Shown here: one piece after another, positions 32,788 through 44,700 of the stretch
Numbering within the stretch: the first letter of the stretch is position 1
Layout: each line of letters begins with the position of its first letter
Origin: Paraescarpia echinospica
Lineage: Eukaryota > Annelida > Polychaeta > Sabellida > Siboglinidae
Assembly (NCBI GenBank): GCA_020002185.1
Contig: CM034544.1
Coordinates: 5,020,632-5,084,631 of the forward strand
Direction: 5' to 3'
Length of the DNA: 64,000 nt
Made by a program: the position numbers and the translations under genes
Notes under the pieces: generated by a model
Database searches by the model: none
Seen by the model: only the letters and a program-made list of their open reading frames with translations
Told to the model about the DNA's origin: nothing

Positions 32788-33135
32788 TTATGATGCTAAT
32801 GATGATGATGATGAACACACGAGTTCCTGTTGTTGTTGTTCGCGCTTTATCCTGGACAGTGTGTTCTTGATGAGCATGGAGCGTCGGAGGTAAGACTCCG
32901 GGTTGTGGGTCTTGTGTGTCTTGCGCATCTCGCGAAGTTTCTCGACAGACAACCTCAAGAGGGGTTGTATCTCCTTGCAGTGGTTGGATGTAGTCACTGG
33001 CGGAGACATTCGCTTAGCAGGTTGACAGTCACACGGGTCGGTCGCCGGGTGCCATCGCTTATTACCTCCAGCAATATCTCGGACGTTCTCGGTAGCAATA
33101 TCTCGGACGTTGTCAGTTGATGAAATAGAACCCAT
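32788..33135 (-). CDS. Gene A right copy: SERTA-like protein, 115 aa
   Basis: The ATG at 33,135 is chosen because it follows the TATAAAAG at 33,186-33,179 by 43 bp; a longer upstream frame would start before the TATA box. Residues 8-21 hold a short internal repeat (NVRDIATENVRDIA). Residues 58-100 read LLRLSVEKLREMR...LRRSMLIKNTLSRIKRE, matching the SERTA pattern (R.SL...KL.......LRR.VLI.NTL..I..E) of metazoan SERTAD/CDCA4/Taranis co-regulators that bind E2F/DP and other partners. A Gln-rich and Ser-rich tail follows. The SERTA match is by eye. If right, the cassette carries a host-type cell-cycle regulator. Confidence 0.6.
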   Translation of the reverse strand: MGSISSTDNVRDIATENVRDIAGGNKRWHPATDPCDCQPAKRMSPPVTTSNHCKEIQPLLRLSVEKLREMRKTHKTHNPESYLRRSMLIKNTLSRIKREQQQQELVCSSSSSLAS

Positions 33136-33178
33136 TTTCAAGATGTAATATATAATGGCCACAATACCTGACGCAGGT

Positions 33179-33273
33179 CTTTTATACCAGTTCGACCGAA
33201 CATAATGGTCACGTGGGCGTGCCGAAAGATTATGGATTGTAGGATAGTACATGAAGGTCACGTGGGCATGCCG
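33179..33273 (-). promoter_or_regulatory. Gene A promoter, right arm
   Basis: Two CACGTGAC boxes on the minus strand (33,273-33,256 with one base changed, and 33,224-33,207), then TATAAAAG at 33,186-33,179. Box-to-TATA gap is 20 bp. Confidence 0.65.
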
Positions 33274-33439
33274 AAAGATCACCGACTGCAGAACAGAAAA
33301 TTTAAAAGCACGGACCGCAGAGTAGTTATTTAGTACACCACTTATCTAACAGGGGTGCTTTCAGTTGATGATGATGTATCCACCAGAAGTAAGCACTTGA
33401 CAAAAAACAAGAGACACGAACTTAAGCAGTATCGATATT

Positions 33440-34330
33440 TGGTTCACTGATATCCGTCAGGGATGATGTTTGTAGTTCATGATCTATCCGTCAGGGGGCT
33501 CCATTCCTCTTCCTCCGCGCCGCGCCAATCGTCCCAGGTAGACCACCGCTATATACAAGTTCATACAAGCTTACATCCAGGTAATCAACTGTGGTAAGTG
33601 CAAATGTTCTATTTAAAACTGTAGCATTGTTTAAAAATTATAGCACTGGTGAATGTTAAAGTATTGCGAGACTTCGATTTTGTTGATAAAGATGTCTCAA
33701 AGAATGTTACATGTTCAGGAATCACTTCACGTCTGCCATTAATAACATACATAGGTATACAATATGCAAGTAATAATAGACATCGATAGGCAAAAATTTA
33801 CAACCAGGGTGAGGGGAAGGTCGTAGATCTGTATGGTGATCAGATATGCCATAATTCGACTTATTTTACTAGTTCTCTACCGATTCGTCGGGTTTGGACC
33901 TACGTTAAAGTTGTAAATGTATAGGCTAGGAGAGGCCTACACCTAAACAAATGGTCGATAACCTATGGGACATAAGAAGAGACACCATTGCGCATGAGCA
34001 ATGGTCTATTTAACGAAGGCACTGACCTATTTAATGACGTCTTTGACCTATTTTTATAGTAAAAAGAGAAAAAAGAATCAAGAGGAACGAACTTTAGCAA
34101 TATCGATATTTGGTTCACTGAAATCCGTTAGGGGGAGTTATTTGTACTTCTCTTTCAGTTCGTAACCTATCCGCCAGGGGGCCCAATTTTCATAAATAAG
34201 ACGCACTGAATTAGGCAGTATTCCTACATTTAGTCCAAACCTTGTCCGTCAGGTGGCACCACTGTTGTTTGTAGGTAGCAACATATCCGCCAGTGGAAAT
34301 AGTTCCGAAAAAATCCGCTAGGGGGCGCCA
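33440..34330 (+). promoter_or_regulatory. Cluster of CTCF-like motifs at right arm end
   Basis: Repeated ATCCGYYAGGGGGC-type sites in one orientation: 33,487 (CCGTCAGGGGGCTC), 34,124 (CCGTTAGGGGGAG), 34,171 (CCGCCAGGGGGCCC), 34,246 (CCGTCAGGTGGCAC) and 34,316 (CCGCTAGGGGGCGC), plus weaker ones at 33,463 and 34,287. The 34,171 and 34,316 sites fit the animal CTCF core CCRSYAGRKGGCRS at every or nearly every position. The left arm carries the same cluster in the opposite orientation. Confidence 0.5.
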
Positions 34331-34439
34331 CTTGACATACATCCGGTCCTTGACCTTTGACCTAGTTATGACGTCACTTGCTCTTGCTCTCATCCGACTG
34401 CCTGCGCTGAACCACTGTTATTACTACTTGCGATAACGC

Positions 34440-35235
34440 ACAGGGAGCCAATGCGGTGATTTTAGAAGTGGCACTGAACGGGAGAATCGAGGAGATTATG
34501 TGACTACCCTTGCTAAACAATTTTGGACACGTTGTAGTTTTGTAATATCCTTGATAGCAACATTATGAAGGAGGGAATTGCAATAACTTAATCTGCTGCT
34601 AACAAGATATGTTGCGATGGTCTTAGCGGCATATAGCTACATATGTCGGCGAATATCATGGATATAATAAAACAGCAACGGCACGTTTGGGATGTGTTGT
34701 CTGAAATTGAAGTCGCAATCAAAGGTCACTCCTAGATTCCGTACTGCATCTGCTGGTGTGATATTTTGACTCAGGATGCATGTTAAAAAAAGTCATTAAG
34801 TTTACCTCGCTGCATTGGAGTACCAATGATGAGAAATTAAGTTTTGTCTGCATTTAACTTTAATTTGCTGTCGGCCATCCATAAGAAAACATCTTGGAGA
34901 CAATCGTTGAGTCGGTTTAGGGAGTGACTTGTATCGGGCGTGGCCAAGGAAATGTAGATATGTGTGTCATCTGCATATAGGTGATGATCCAAGATATGAA
35001 TTTGGATTACAGAGCTGAGTGGCGTGGAGTAGAGAGTGAAAAGCAAAGGCCCAAGAACGGAACCCTGGGGAATGCCACATGAAGTGGGGAGTGCGGTTCA
35101 AACGTAATTATTATGCCTATAGATTGATGTCTACTAGTTAGATAAGAAGAAAACCAGGTCGGTGCTGTGCCAGATATGCCATGATCTATAGCACGTGCCT
35201 ATATTGGTTAATCTGCCACTGTTTGTTTAGTCTAT
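34440..35235 (-). mobile_element. CR1-like LINE fragment (RT)
   Basis: On the minus strand: a PQGSVLGPL remnant near 35,065, [15 protein letters not shown] around 34,980 and [18 protein letters not shown] is intact but both sides are truncated. Related to the fragment at 8.8-9.6 kb. Confidence 0.8.
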
Positions 35236-36167
35236 CAACTCTATCTAACTGGTAGATGTGTTGACGGTTTTATTTGCATAGCATTATTCTACTGTCCACA
35301 GAAACCTACATTCTGTTAAGTACTTAACATTTGTAGTAGTATAAAGAAACATTTAAACATTGTACTATGTTATCGGTCCCTATAAAAATTATGATAGAAA
35401 TACATAAGTGTATGCCACATGGATACGAGGGTAAAAAATAAAATACTGAGTAACCGGTCACTTACAACACCGATAGCACATCGTTCCAAATTGCCTGTGT
35501 GTTAGCTATTATTAGATTTCAGCAGAACAGTGCAGTAATATTCCGAATTAAAGGGAATAAAAACATATATTGCTCGAATTCATGTTATATTACATCCTGC
35601 TATCTATTTCCACGTCCACCAAGCCAAAAAAATTCAATGAATTAGAAATTCCACATTTTATGGTGTGCATCCGGACATTTTCGAATATGCATATTTTTGG
35701 CGCGCTTTTCGGGATGCCGAGATGTTACGTCACTTATGACCCAAACTCGCATCAGGCCGACCCTTTCCATGCATTCAGAACATGTTTACAAGTATAGCTT
35801 TTGGGTCGAAACGAACGTCAGAACGAGTTGTTGTGCAATATTCCGACGTAATACAAACACTAGTCATCATAGAGGAACAAACATTTATCTTACGGTTTCA
35901 CATGAATCGAATTTTATTCAAAACAATGAATGCGAATGGGCCTACAAGTCGACTAGGTTTCGCCGAGCTTGGGCTCGTTTTCAGTATAATTATATCGAAT
36001 GCAACCAACGGGAGATAATCTACACCAATAAACATACATAGCAAACATATATTGTATCCAGCTACATAAAGTAACGTGTATCATCTCATAATTTCACTAG
36101 AATATCGATATATGAAGGAGTTGTACAATTTATCATAACAACTTAAATCAGTCAGAGAGTTTCCGTT

Positions 36168-36250
36168 GGTCCCGCTAGCTCCGTAGGTAGGCGCGTTGGT
36201 TACCTGTCATTTATTTTACAATCAGGCGACGCCGGTTCAATCCTGACAGC
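36168..36250 (+). repeat. tRNA-like sequence in left arm of 1.5-kb palindrome
   Basis: A-box-like TAGCTCCGTAGGTAGGC at 36,176 and B box GGTTCAATCC at 36,233-36,242. The ends do not form a clean acceptor stem, so it is a tRNA-derived repeat, not a tRNA gene. Confidence 0.5.
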
Positions 36251-36729
36251 ATGCAAACCTTTGATTTTATTTACACTTTTTTTGTTTATGTTTTCACGAA
36301 GTAATATAAACAAAATCAAAAAAAAAGTTATACTATAATGCACTGTTTGTAAATAATTTTTATTTTTGTAGTAACTATTTTTATTCGCCACAAAAATGAA
36401 AATATGGTCATTATATAACGATGTTTCTAAATTTTATTTATCCAAACAAATATAATGTAATGGATATATATTGTATTAATTGTAAACATATTGTACGGTA
36501 ATATATTGTAATTATATATGTGAAAACAGATTGAGATCTGTCTGGATAAATACAATTTAGAAACATCGTTATATATAATGACCATATTATCATTTTTGTG
36601 GCGAATAAATAATTACTAAAAAAATATTTACAAACAGTGCATTATAGTATAAAATTATTTTGTTTAAACATGTTGCTTCGTGAAAACATAAACAAAAAAA
36701 GTGTAGAAAAGAAAATCAAAGGTTTGCAT

Positions 36730-36812
36730 GCTGTCAGGATTGAACCGGCGTCGCCCGATTGTAAAATAAACTATTAGTAACCAACGCGCCTACCCACTGA
36801 GCTAGCGGGACT
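36730..36812 (-). repeat. tRNA-like sequence in right arm of 1.5-kb palindrome
   Basis: Better preserved copy on the minus strand: A box TAGCTCAGTGGGTAGGC and B box GGTTCAATCC (36,746-36,737). Acceptor-stem pairing is absent. Confidence 0.5.
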
Positions 36813-37239
36813 AACGGAAACTCTCTGACTTATTTAAGTTGTTATGATAAATTGTACAGCTCCTTCATATATCGATATTCTAGTGATATTATGAGATTAT
36901 ACACGTTATTTTATGTAGCTGGATACAATATAAGTTTGCTATGTATGTTTATTGGTGTAGATTATCTCCCGTTGTTTGCATTCGATATAATTATTCTGAA
37001 AACGAAACCTAGTCGACTTGTAGGCCCATTCGCATTCGTTGTTTTGAATAAAATTCGATTCATGTGGAACCGTAACATAAATGTTTGTTCCTCTATGATG
37101 ACTAGTGTTTGTATTATGTCGGAATATTGCACAATAACTCGTTCTGACGCTCGTTTCGACCCAAAAGCTATACTTGTAAACATGCTCTGAATGCATGGAA
37201 AGGGTCGGCCTGATGCGAGTGCGTGTCATAAGTGACGTC

Positions 37240-38282
37240 ACGATACCACGTGATCGCCTAGCTCATTTAAATTTTATTTTCCGCGGGAATCGCTTCACAG
37301 ACGGGCTTAAAATTAAATTTATGGTACAAATGTATTTTTCTGTATTTGTTTAATGCTGTCAAATGTTACATACAATGTTAAACTTTGTATACACATGGAA
37401 AAAGGATTTTAGCTAATGCCTTATTTTTATTTCCTTTAATAAAAAAGACCTGTTATCTGTCACTTTTGTACTGCTAGACGTGTGCGGAAATGACGTTCGG
37501 CGACTGTTACGTCACATCCGTAACTACGTTTTGTGTCATCAAAGCATTTAAATAAGGAAGCACACTCACACTGGTAACGTCATCCATTGAATTGACGTAA
37601 TATTATTATACTGTTTGATTTGTGTTAATATCGTTACTATTTAAAAGCACTATAATGTCACGTCACTTTACGTCGCCGATTCATTCCTGTAGTAAAACAT
37701 TGGCGGATCAAGAGGGGCTGGGGCACGTGCCCCCTCTAGACCTGCTGAAGGTTCGGCTCTCAGCCCCCTAATATGAATTTGGTTCAACCACCAGGTTTTT
37801 TTTGGCGAGCTTCGAGTGAGTGGGTGCATTTGGAGGTTTTGGGTCCAACCTAGACTACCTTCTTAGAATCTGTCCTTGATGCGCTGTCCCGTCGATGTCT
37901 ACTATAAACAGGTTTTATTGTATATTAATTGGTTAAAACAAAATTTCGGGTGTCAACATATTTCACCTTTTCAAAAGTACAGTTCAACAATTCACACCCA
38001 CCCACCGTCAGTGGTTTGCACCTCGTTAACTGTCTTTGACAATTCACACCAAGAAATAATAACAACGACCCCCATCCCCTTAAAAACACCAATCTTCCCA
38101 TGCCTATAAGTGTGAGAGCATCGGTATGTGTATATATCCAAAAAATGAATAACTCAACAATTCGATAAAATACATATATATAGTCAAATGTATTTGTGTT
38201 AAAATGCAAGTACAGTACTGGTATTTAGGCACATTCGAGTGAACAAAACACGTGCACAGAATATACATAGAATCGACGCACA
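37240..38282. other. Intergenic and 3' UTR of the phosphatase gene
   Basis: A minus-strand AATAAA at 37,919-37,914 is the likely poly(A) signal of the phosphatase gene, giving a 3' UTR of about 360 bp. A short GGGGCACGTGCCCCCTC repeat at about 37,722 recurs near 41,010. Otherwise nothing recognised. Confidence 0.45.
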
Positions 38283-38739
38283 TCATTGACTCGGGTAGCC
38301 GCCCCCGTAGTACGTGGGGTACTCGTAATACGGTGCCCCAAAGTCCGTCTGTTCTCCATTCACGCCACTCGGGTACTGTCTGTTGACAAACCCCTGCTGG
38401 CCGTTGCTGGGTGAATATCCGTTGCCAGGCAGTTGCCATGGCGATGGTTGCCACTGGGGATAGTCCATTGGTTGCCAAGGCATCTGATATTGTGGGGCAA
38501 CGTCGAGGGGTGCGCCGCTGTGGTAGGACGACCCCCAGGGGTGCGTCTGTAGGGGGTTTCTCCACGGCTTCTCTTGGTCCGATGAGTGCATCGCGTTATG
38601 TCGATACATGCCGCGACCCGGCGGGTATTCGCCTCGTTGTCGCCGTGTTACCCGAATCACGCGGTCACGTGACCGGGGTGCTGATTCTTGAACTGCCGGC
38701 GACGTTGTCTTTGTGTCAACGTCGGTACTGATGGTGTTA
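38283..38739 (-). CDS. DUSP11: DUSP11-like exon 9 (C-terminal tail)
   Basis: Acceptor TTGACAG. Residues 179-330: an Arg-rich stretch (SRDRVIRVTRRQRGEYPPGRG) followed by a Trp/Pro/Gln/Tyr-rich low-complexity tail ending YGGGYPSQ. Confidence 0.85.
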
Positions 38740-41700
38740 CTGTCAACAGAGCGCAGAGGAACATTTTGGAGCATTCAGCAGCATCACAAACATTCTGGCA
38801 GAGCAAAAATTGAACAACAGTGTAGCAAACATTCTGACAGACTAACGTGAACAACACCAGAGCAAACATTCTGACAGACCAACGTGAACAATACCATAGC
38901 AAATATTCTGACAGACCAACGTGAACAACACCTTAGCAAACATTCTGACAGACCAATGTGAACAACACCATAGCAAACATTCTCACAGACCAATGTGAAA
39001 AACACCAGAGCACACATTCTGACAGATCAATGTGAACAACACCAGAGCAAAGATTCTGACAGACCAAGGTGAACAAGACCAGAGCAAACATTCTGACAGA
39101 CCAATGTGAACAACACCAGAGCAAACATTCTAACAGACCAACGTGAACAACACCAGAGTAAACATTCCGACAGACCAACGTCAACAACACCAGAGCACAC
39201 ATTCTGACAGACCAATGTGAACAACACCAGAGCAAACATTCTGACAGACCAACGTGTACAATACCATAGCACACACTCTGACAGACCAAGGTGAACAACA
39301 CCAGAGCACACATTCTGACAGATCAATGTGAACAATACCATAGCAAACATTCTGACAGACCAATGTGAACAACACCAGAGCACACATTCTGACAGACCAA
39401 TGTGAACAACACCATAGCAAACATTCTCACAGAACAATGTGAACAACACCAGAGCACACATTCTCACAGACCAACGTGAACAACACCAGAGCACACATTC
39501 TCACAGACCAACGTGAACAACACCAGAGCACACATTCTCACAGACCAAGTTGAACAACATCAGAGCAAAGATTTTGACAGACTAACGTGAACAACACCAG
39601 AGTAAACATTCTGACGGAAGCGTTGTTTTTTATATGGCAAACCCTTTGATCTTTTAGCGCATTTGGATACCCAACATCACCATATAACTACTAACATTCT
39701 GACAGACCAACATGAACAACACATTCTGAAAGACCAACACCTTAATAGACATTTTGACAGACCAAACAGAACAGCATTGCAAACATTCTGGCAGACAAAT
39801 TAGAGCATCAGTCTGTTAAATCATGATTTACATAACCGAAAAAAGATCACCGATTTTTATGACTCATATATTCATTCCCAGTATTTAAAGTCAAACAGTA
39901 TATTACAGTGTTCCCTTTCTGGTCATGAAATCACACATGTTGACAGAATTTAATGAATTTCCTGTGATATGTGTTCATTTTAATTTGGAATTGATGAGGT
40001 TTTGCACACATTGAATGCAGTGAAACCACAAACACTTGTCTTCAAGAGACAGTGTTACATTAAGATCAATGTCCCTCTATATAATAAATAAACTTCTGTT
40101 TCTTTCTATGTCTTTCCCTACCCTGGTGTACTGTTCCAAAGGTCAGCGATGTAGTTTGACCTCTCCAGGGGGTGCCCTCGCGCCATATTGAATGCTGCAA
40201 CATGATTGACCTGGTTAGTTGTTGACACATTCGGCTGACTCCATATGAAGAGTTTCAGGACAAAATGCAATAAACACCGTTTCTGAAATGTTGTCGCTCA
40301 AACTAGGAACACGGATGCCATTTGGTGAAGAATCAACCATATGCTGTGCTAGTATAATATCAGTTTATGCCAAAATGTGATATATCCCTATTAAATGATA
40401 CACACAAAAGACTGTTTGTTTTCAAAACGTGATATATGCCATCTGTAATTTTTTACCAAAATAGGATGGCCCTTTCAGCCAATCCTTGCCGGTCTTCACA
40501 CTAAGCACAATGACGGCGCTTACTGCTTGGATATATCACATTTTAACAAAACAGACATGGAGTTATCGTGTTTTGATAAAACTAACTTTAAATCACATTT
40601 TCAGGGGCATGTCCAGTGTGGGTAGCCTAGGGAGGACACAAAACCTCCACTGGCGGCCGAACCAAATGGTGTAGACAATGTTTTGTTCCTGCGTCGTCGC
40701 TTCTCCACTAGCTGGGCTCAACTGGTGACATTGGAAGACAAATGGGGGTGCTGTTGAAAATTTGCTGTTGCTGCATGGCCAGCCGTAGCGTCACCTTCTT
40801 CTCGCTGTCTCCTGTCTTGGGTCTTCTGGTGACCTCGGAAGACGGGGGTAGTGAGGGGGTGATGGGGTGCTGTTTACAATTTTTCATTACTGCACCGGTG
40901 TAACTTCTTCAGTCACAGGGGTACATTAAAAAGGGTCCAGGGGGTATGGTCACGGGGACCCATACAAAAAGGTCCAGGGGCATACCAAATTCCAAAGGTC
41001 TAGGGGGGCACGTGCCCCCCCCAGCCACCCCTAGGCATGCCTGTGATATTGTATAACAAAACTGCACTAAACACTTAAGCCTTTGCTACAATTCTGTTTG
41101 ATTTCTGACTCTTACTATATCCAACACCATGTAAAAGTTTCCAGTTAAACTCCGAGAAACCAAAAAATTGATTTTTCTCAATTTTAACTGACGAAGGTTA
41201 GTTAAAGCTGTCATATATATATCTTAATTAAAATTGTCAAATATACCTCAGTAATACAGCCACCTCACAATTAGAACCGTTCCAAATTACTTCTGGAATA
41301 GTAATGTATAAAAATAACCCCTGTTAATACAGCCACCTCTCCATTCAGGCCACTTTGTCCTGGTTCCAACGTTACTCCCAAGGGTGACATAACAGTGACC
41401 TGCCACTGTATAGTGTTTGTCCCATACTATTTTATATAATTCTAAATGGAATCCAAGATTGATGTGGCTGATGGAAGCTCCTGACGTTGTGTTGTTCTAT
41501 ACCAGTACTTGAGGAATGTTTTGACATGTGCAGTAAAGTAGTTACTTACCTGCAATTGCCTCTTTTGCTGGGAAGTTGAGCCGAGTGATCATGTACCTAA
41601 AACAGTAGAGGTTTCATACATAACATGTAAACAAACCTGATTGACAGCTGTCAGAAATCTGGCAAGGAGATCTTCATAATGAATTAACAAGTTTCAATTA

Positions 41701-44700
41701 ATTTTTTACGTGTCTGTTAATAACATTTATAAAGTAACTTTGTAGCAAATGGAGTCGTTATGTATGCTAACACCTGAAATAAACAGTATAACCTCTGTTT
41801 TTCTTTGTTGGTCCTTCCTGAAAGAAGATATACAATGTGATGGTCTTAATCATAAAACGTTATGTTATGTAAACTATGTACATACAAATGTCTTGCCAAC
41901 AGAGCGTGTTTAGAGTTTCAATATTTTGTCTATAATTTTAACATTTTGCAGGCGCAACATTCAAATTGTGAACACTGCTTCGAGTTTATAAACGCATTTT
42001 TGCAGGCAGTACACCTTCAACATATTTATTATAACACTTAAAACATTATATTAGAAAAAGAGAAACAGACAGCCTTAGTTTAGTTGGTATATAGCACAGT
42101 ATCCAGAACTCGTCTACTCTTCACTCCCTGACAGAAGTGTTCATTTAAACATCACAGATCTTGAAGGTAAGGTAAGTTCTGACATAGTGCAGTATCCAGT
42201 CGTTAGGACTGCCTAACTGCTTTACACTTGACTCCCTGACAGACCTATTATAATAATAATCTTTATTGATACATAAATGTTCTGTACAGTACAGATGTAG
42301 TAATTAGGAAACATGTAAATACATTATGTAGCAATTGGAACGAAGCAACAGATTGCTTGTGTTCCTTATTCATGTCGTAATTGAAATGTAAACCATAATT
42401 TGTGCAAAAAATACTACATCTTCACGATAAACATCTAATTACTTAATAGTGCATTATAAGAATACCGTAATACTGAATACTGGGTGCACATTAACATGGA
42501 CAAAATACTACATCTTCATGATAAACTAACTAATTACTTAATAGTGCATTATAAGAATACCGTAATACTGAATACTGGGTGCACATTAACATGGACAAAA
42601 TACATTAAAGCAGAAACTATTATATGTTTACTAGTTGTGAAGAATTAGACACTTGGTCTTTTTTTAACATATGAAGAGATGTACAATATTGTAGTTAGTT
42701 ATTTGTAACAAATGTATTCCAGATTTTAGGACCATCATAAGCCAAAAGCAATTATCTGCAATAAGTTTTGCAGTATGGTATTTTATATGTTACTTCCTGC
42801 CCTGTATTGTATTTATTTGCAGGACAAATACATCAATCGAATACCATCTCTACTTCTCTGGGAAGCATTCAGCCATGCCACAATTAATGCACAAAGACTA
42901 TTCGTACAAAATATCCATCGCTGTCTATAGCCAGGTACTCATTCATACAGCTCAGCATTCGACCATTACCATAAAATTGTGCTGGTTAGCCGGACCAGCA
43001 ACTTCAAAAAGTTGCTGCTCCGCATTTTATCAGTGGCCTGCTAAACAATACTGAAAGAAATGCACAGATGCACTGCCAGCTGTAAAATCAGTCAGACAGG
43101 TGTTTTCCTGATCTTATGTACACATACAACGCAATTTTAGGTATCAGCAGACTGGTAATTTTTAGGTAACTGGTTTCAGACTTATTTCTACAATAGTTTC
43201 GAATAACTATGAAAAACAAAGATTTGGGAAATTTTCCTTAATTTTATTTAATTGAAACAGGCGACAGGCACTGGCAGCCAACCATTCATGAGCCATCTTT
43301 TGTAAAGGTCATTAAGAATCACAGTCATGGTCAGTGGCAACAGCAATGATATAATCACTGACAGATCTTAGACATTAGTTAATCTTCTGGCTCGAGCCAC
43401 AAGATTCATAACTAAGTCAGAGTCGCTGTCATCAGCGCGACCGTCTGCGTCAACGCCATCACTTGGGCCAGCAGCCGTGGCTTCCAACTGGTCCATGTCT
43501 TCCTCTCCTTGGTTCTTAGTACCGTCAGCCTGTGCTTCAAACAGAACCAGAAGAGCCATACTCTTCTGGGTCCTGGTCATATGCGACTTCTTACAGAAAG
43601 TGTTCCATGCATGGATTATGCAATACAGAAATTGGGCCAGCCAGGTGTCTTGGAAATGTCAGTATCGTAGGCCAGATCTTTTTTGTATTTTTTCCCCAGC
43701 AGATTTTGGCAATGGCGGCTTTTCTCAAACAGATTCGAAAGGCATAGCCCGTGTAGATATGATGATGGCGGCGCCAGTGATGATGCCTCGTTTTGATTTA
43801 CCAAAATGAGTAAATTACTGTACGTTCGTTTCGGGTGCTTTTTTGACTATAACAACCATTGTAACGTGCGCGCTCTGTGGGCATTGCATTTCACGTTAAA
43901 ATAAATTGAGCAATATCGAGCATAAAACACATTTTTGTAAACAGCGTCTTCAGGCGACCAGTCTTGACAATACGCTGATGCGCACTGCTGTAGAACGTTG
44001 TATAATATCCCCCAAAAAGTAGGTGGTCACACGGACTAGTAACCCAGAAAAGTTACTGACCCGACGGCAAAGTAGGTGGTCAGTAACCACCGGGTCAGCG
44101 TATATTTCGAACTGAGTAGACTGGAGAAACGTAGAGTATTTGAACATGCCCAAGGTTCAACGCGGCAGCACAGGATTCGAACCTGGGTTCTCTCGATTGA
44201 GAGACCCAGCGGTCCGCTGTGGTGCAGTGGCCAGAGCCTGGAATATTCAGCCATGCTGTAACTACTGCACAAATGTTATTCTTACACTGCCATCGTCTAC
44301 AGCCAGGTACTCATTCATACAGCTGTATGAAGTGGAGCAACGTGGAGCGGACAAACCCGTCCAAGGTTCGAAATGGATACATGAGGATTCAAATTCGGAA
44401 TCACTAATGTTCTAACCACTACACCACAACATTAAAACATGACGTGTACTCACTTGCATACGAGATATCCCGTCCGGTTTACGCCGTGGGTGCAGTGCAC
44501 TCCAACCAGTAGATCTACAACACCAGCACACTGTGTTCACAGGAAACAGATCATTACATCATCACTGATCATCCTAGCAAGCCGGGTAGTTGACTACACT
44601 ACCCCTGATAACTATCCTACGCGACCATGAATGTATGGGAGTTTTCCTAATTGACTGGGCTGTTCGTGACTGTACCACTCAGGAGAACAGTGCAGATGCC

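Larger units (their letters stand above)
30050..34321. repeat. Right arm of 9.4-kb palindrome
   Basis: Inverted copy of 24,919-29,226. Genes A, B and D are better preserved here than in the left arm. The central 0.8 kb (29,227-30,049) is unique and holds the 3' part of the right-arm gene D and its candidate poly(A) signal. Confidence 0.95.
35724..37239. repeat. 1.5-kb palindrome (foldback), arms about 0.7 kb
   Basis: 35,724-36,444 is the inverted copy of about 36,540-37,239, with a loop of roughly 95 bp. The outer edge is GTTACGTCACTTATGAC; the inner edge is TTTCTAAATTTTATTTATCCA. Identity is high, with small indels. Each arm includes a tRNA-like segment. No recognised protein. Confidence 0.92.

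Noticed and set aside
36730..36812. Possible tRNA gene in the palindrome
   Set aside because: The 5' and 3' ends do not pair and the anticodon arm is AT-rich and overlong.
38784..39494. Cys/Val-rich frames with a repeating FTLVCQNVCSGVV pattern on the minus strand
   Set aside because: Each is a reading of the 37-bp intronic minisatellite; adjacent frames give the same repeat peptide.
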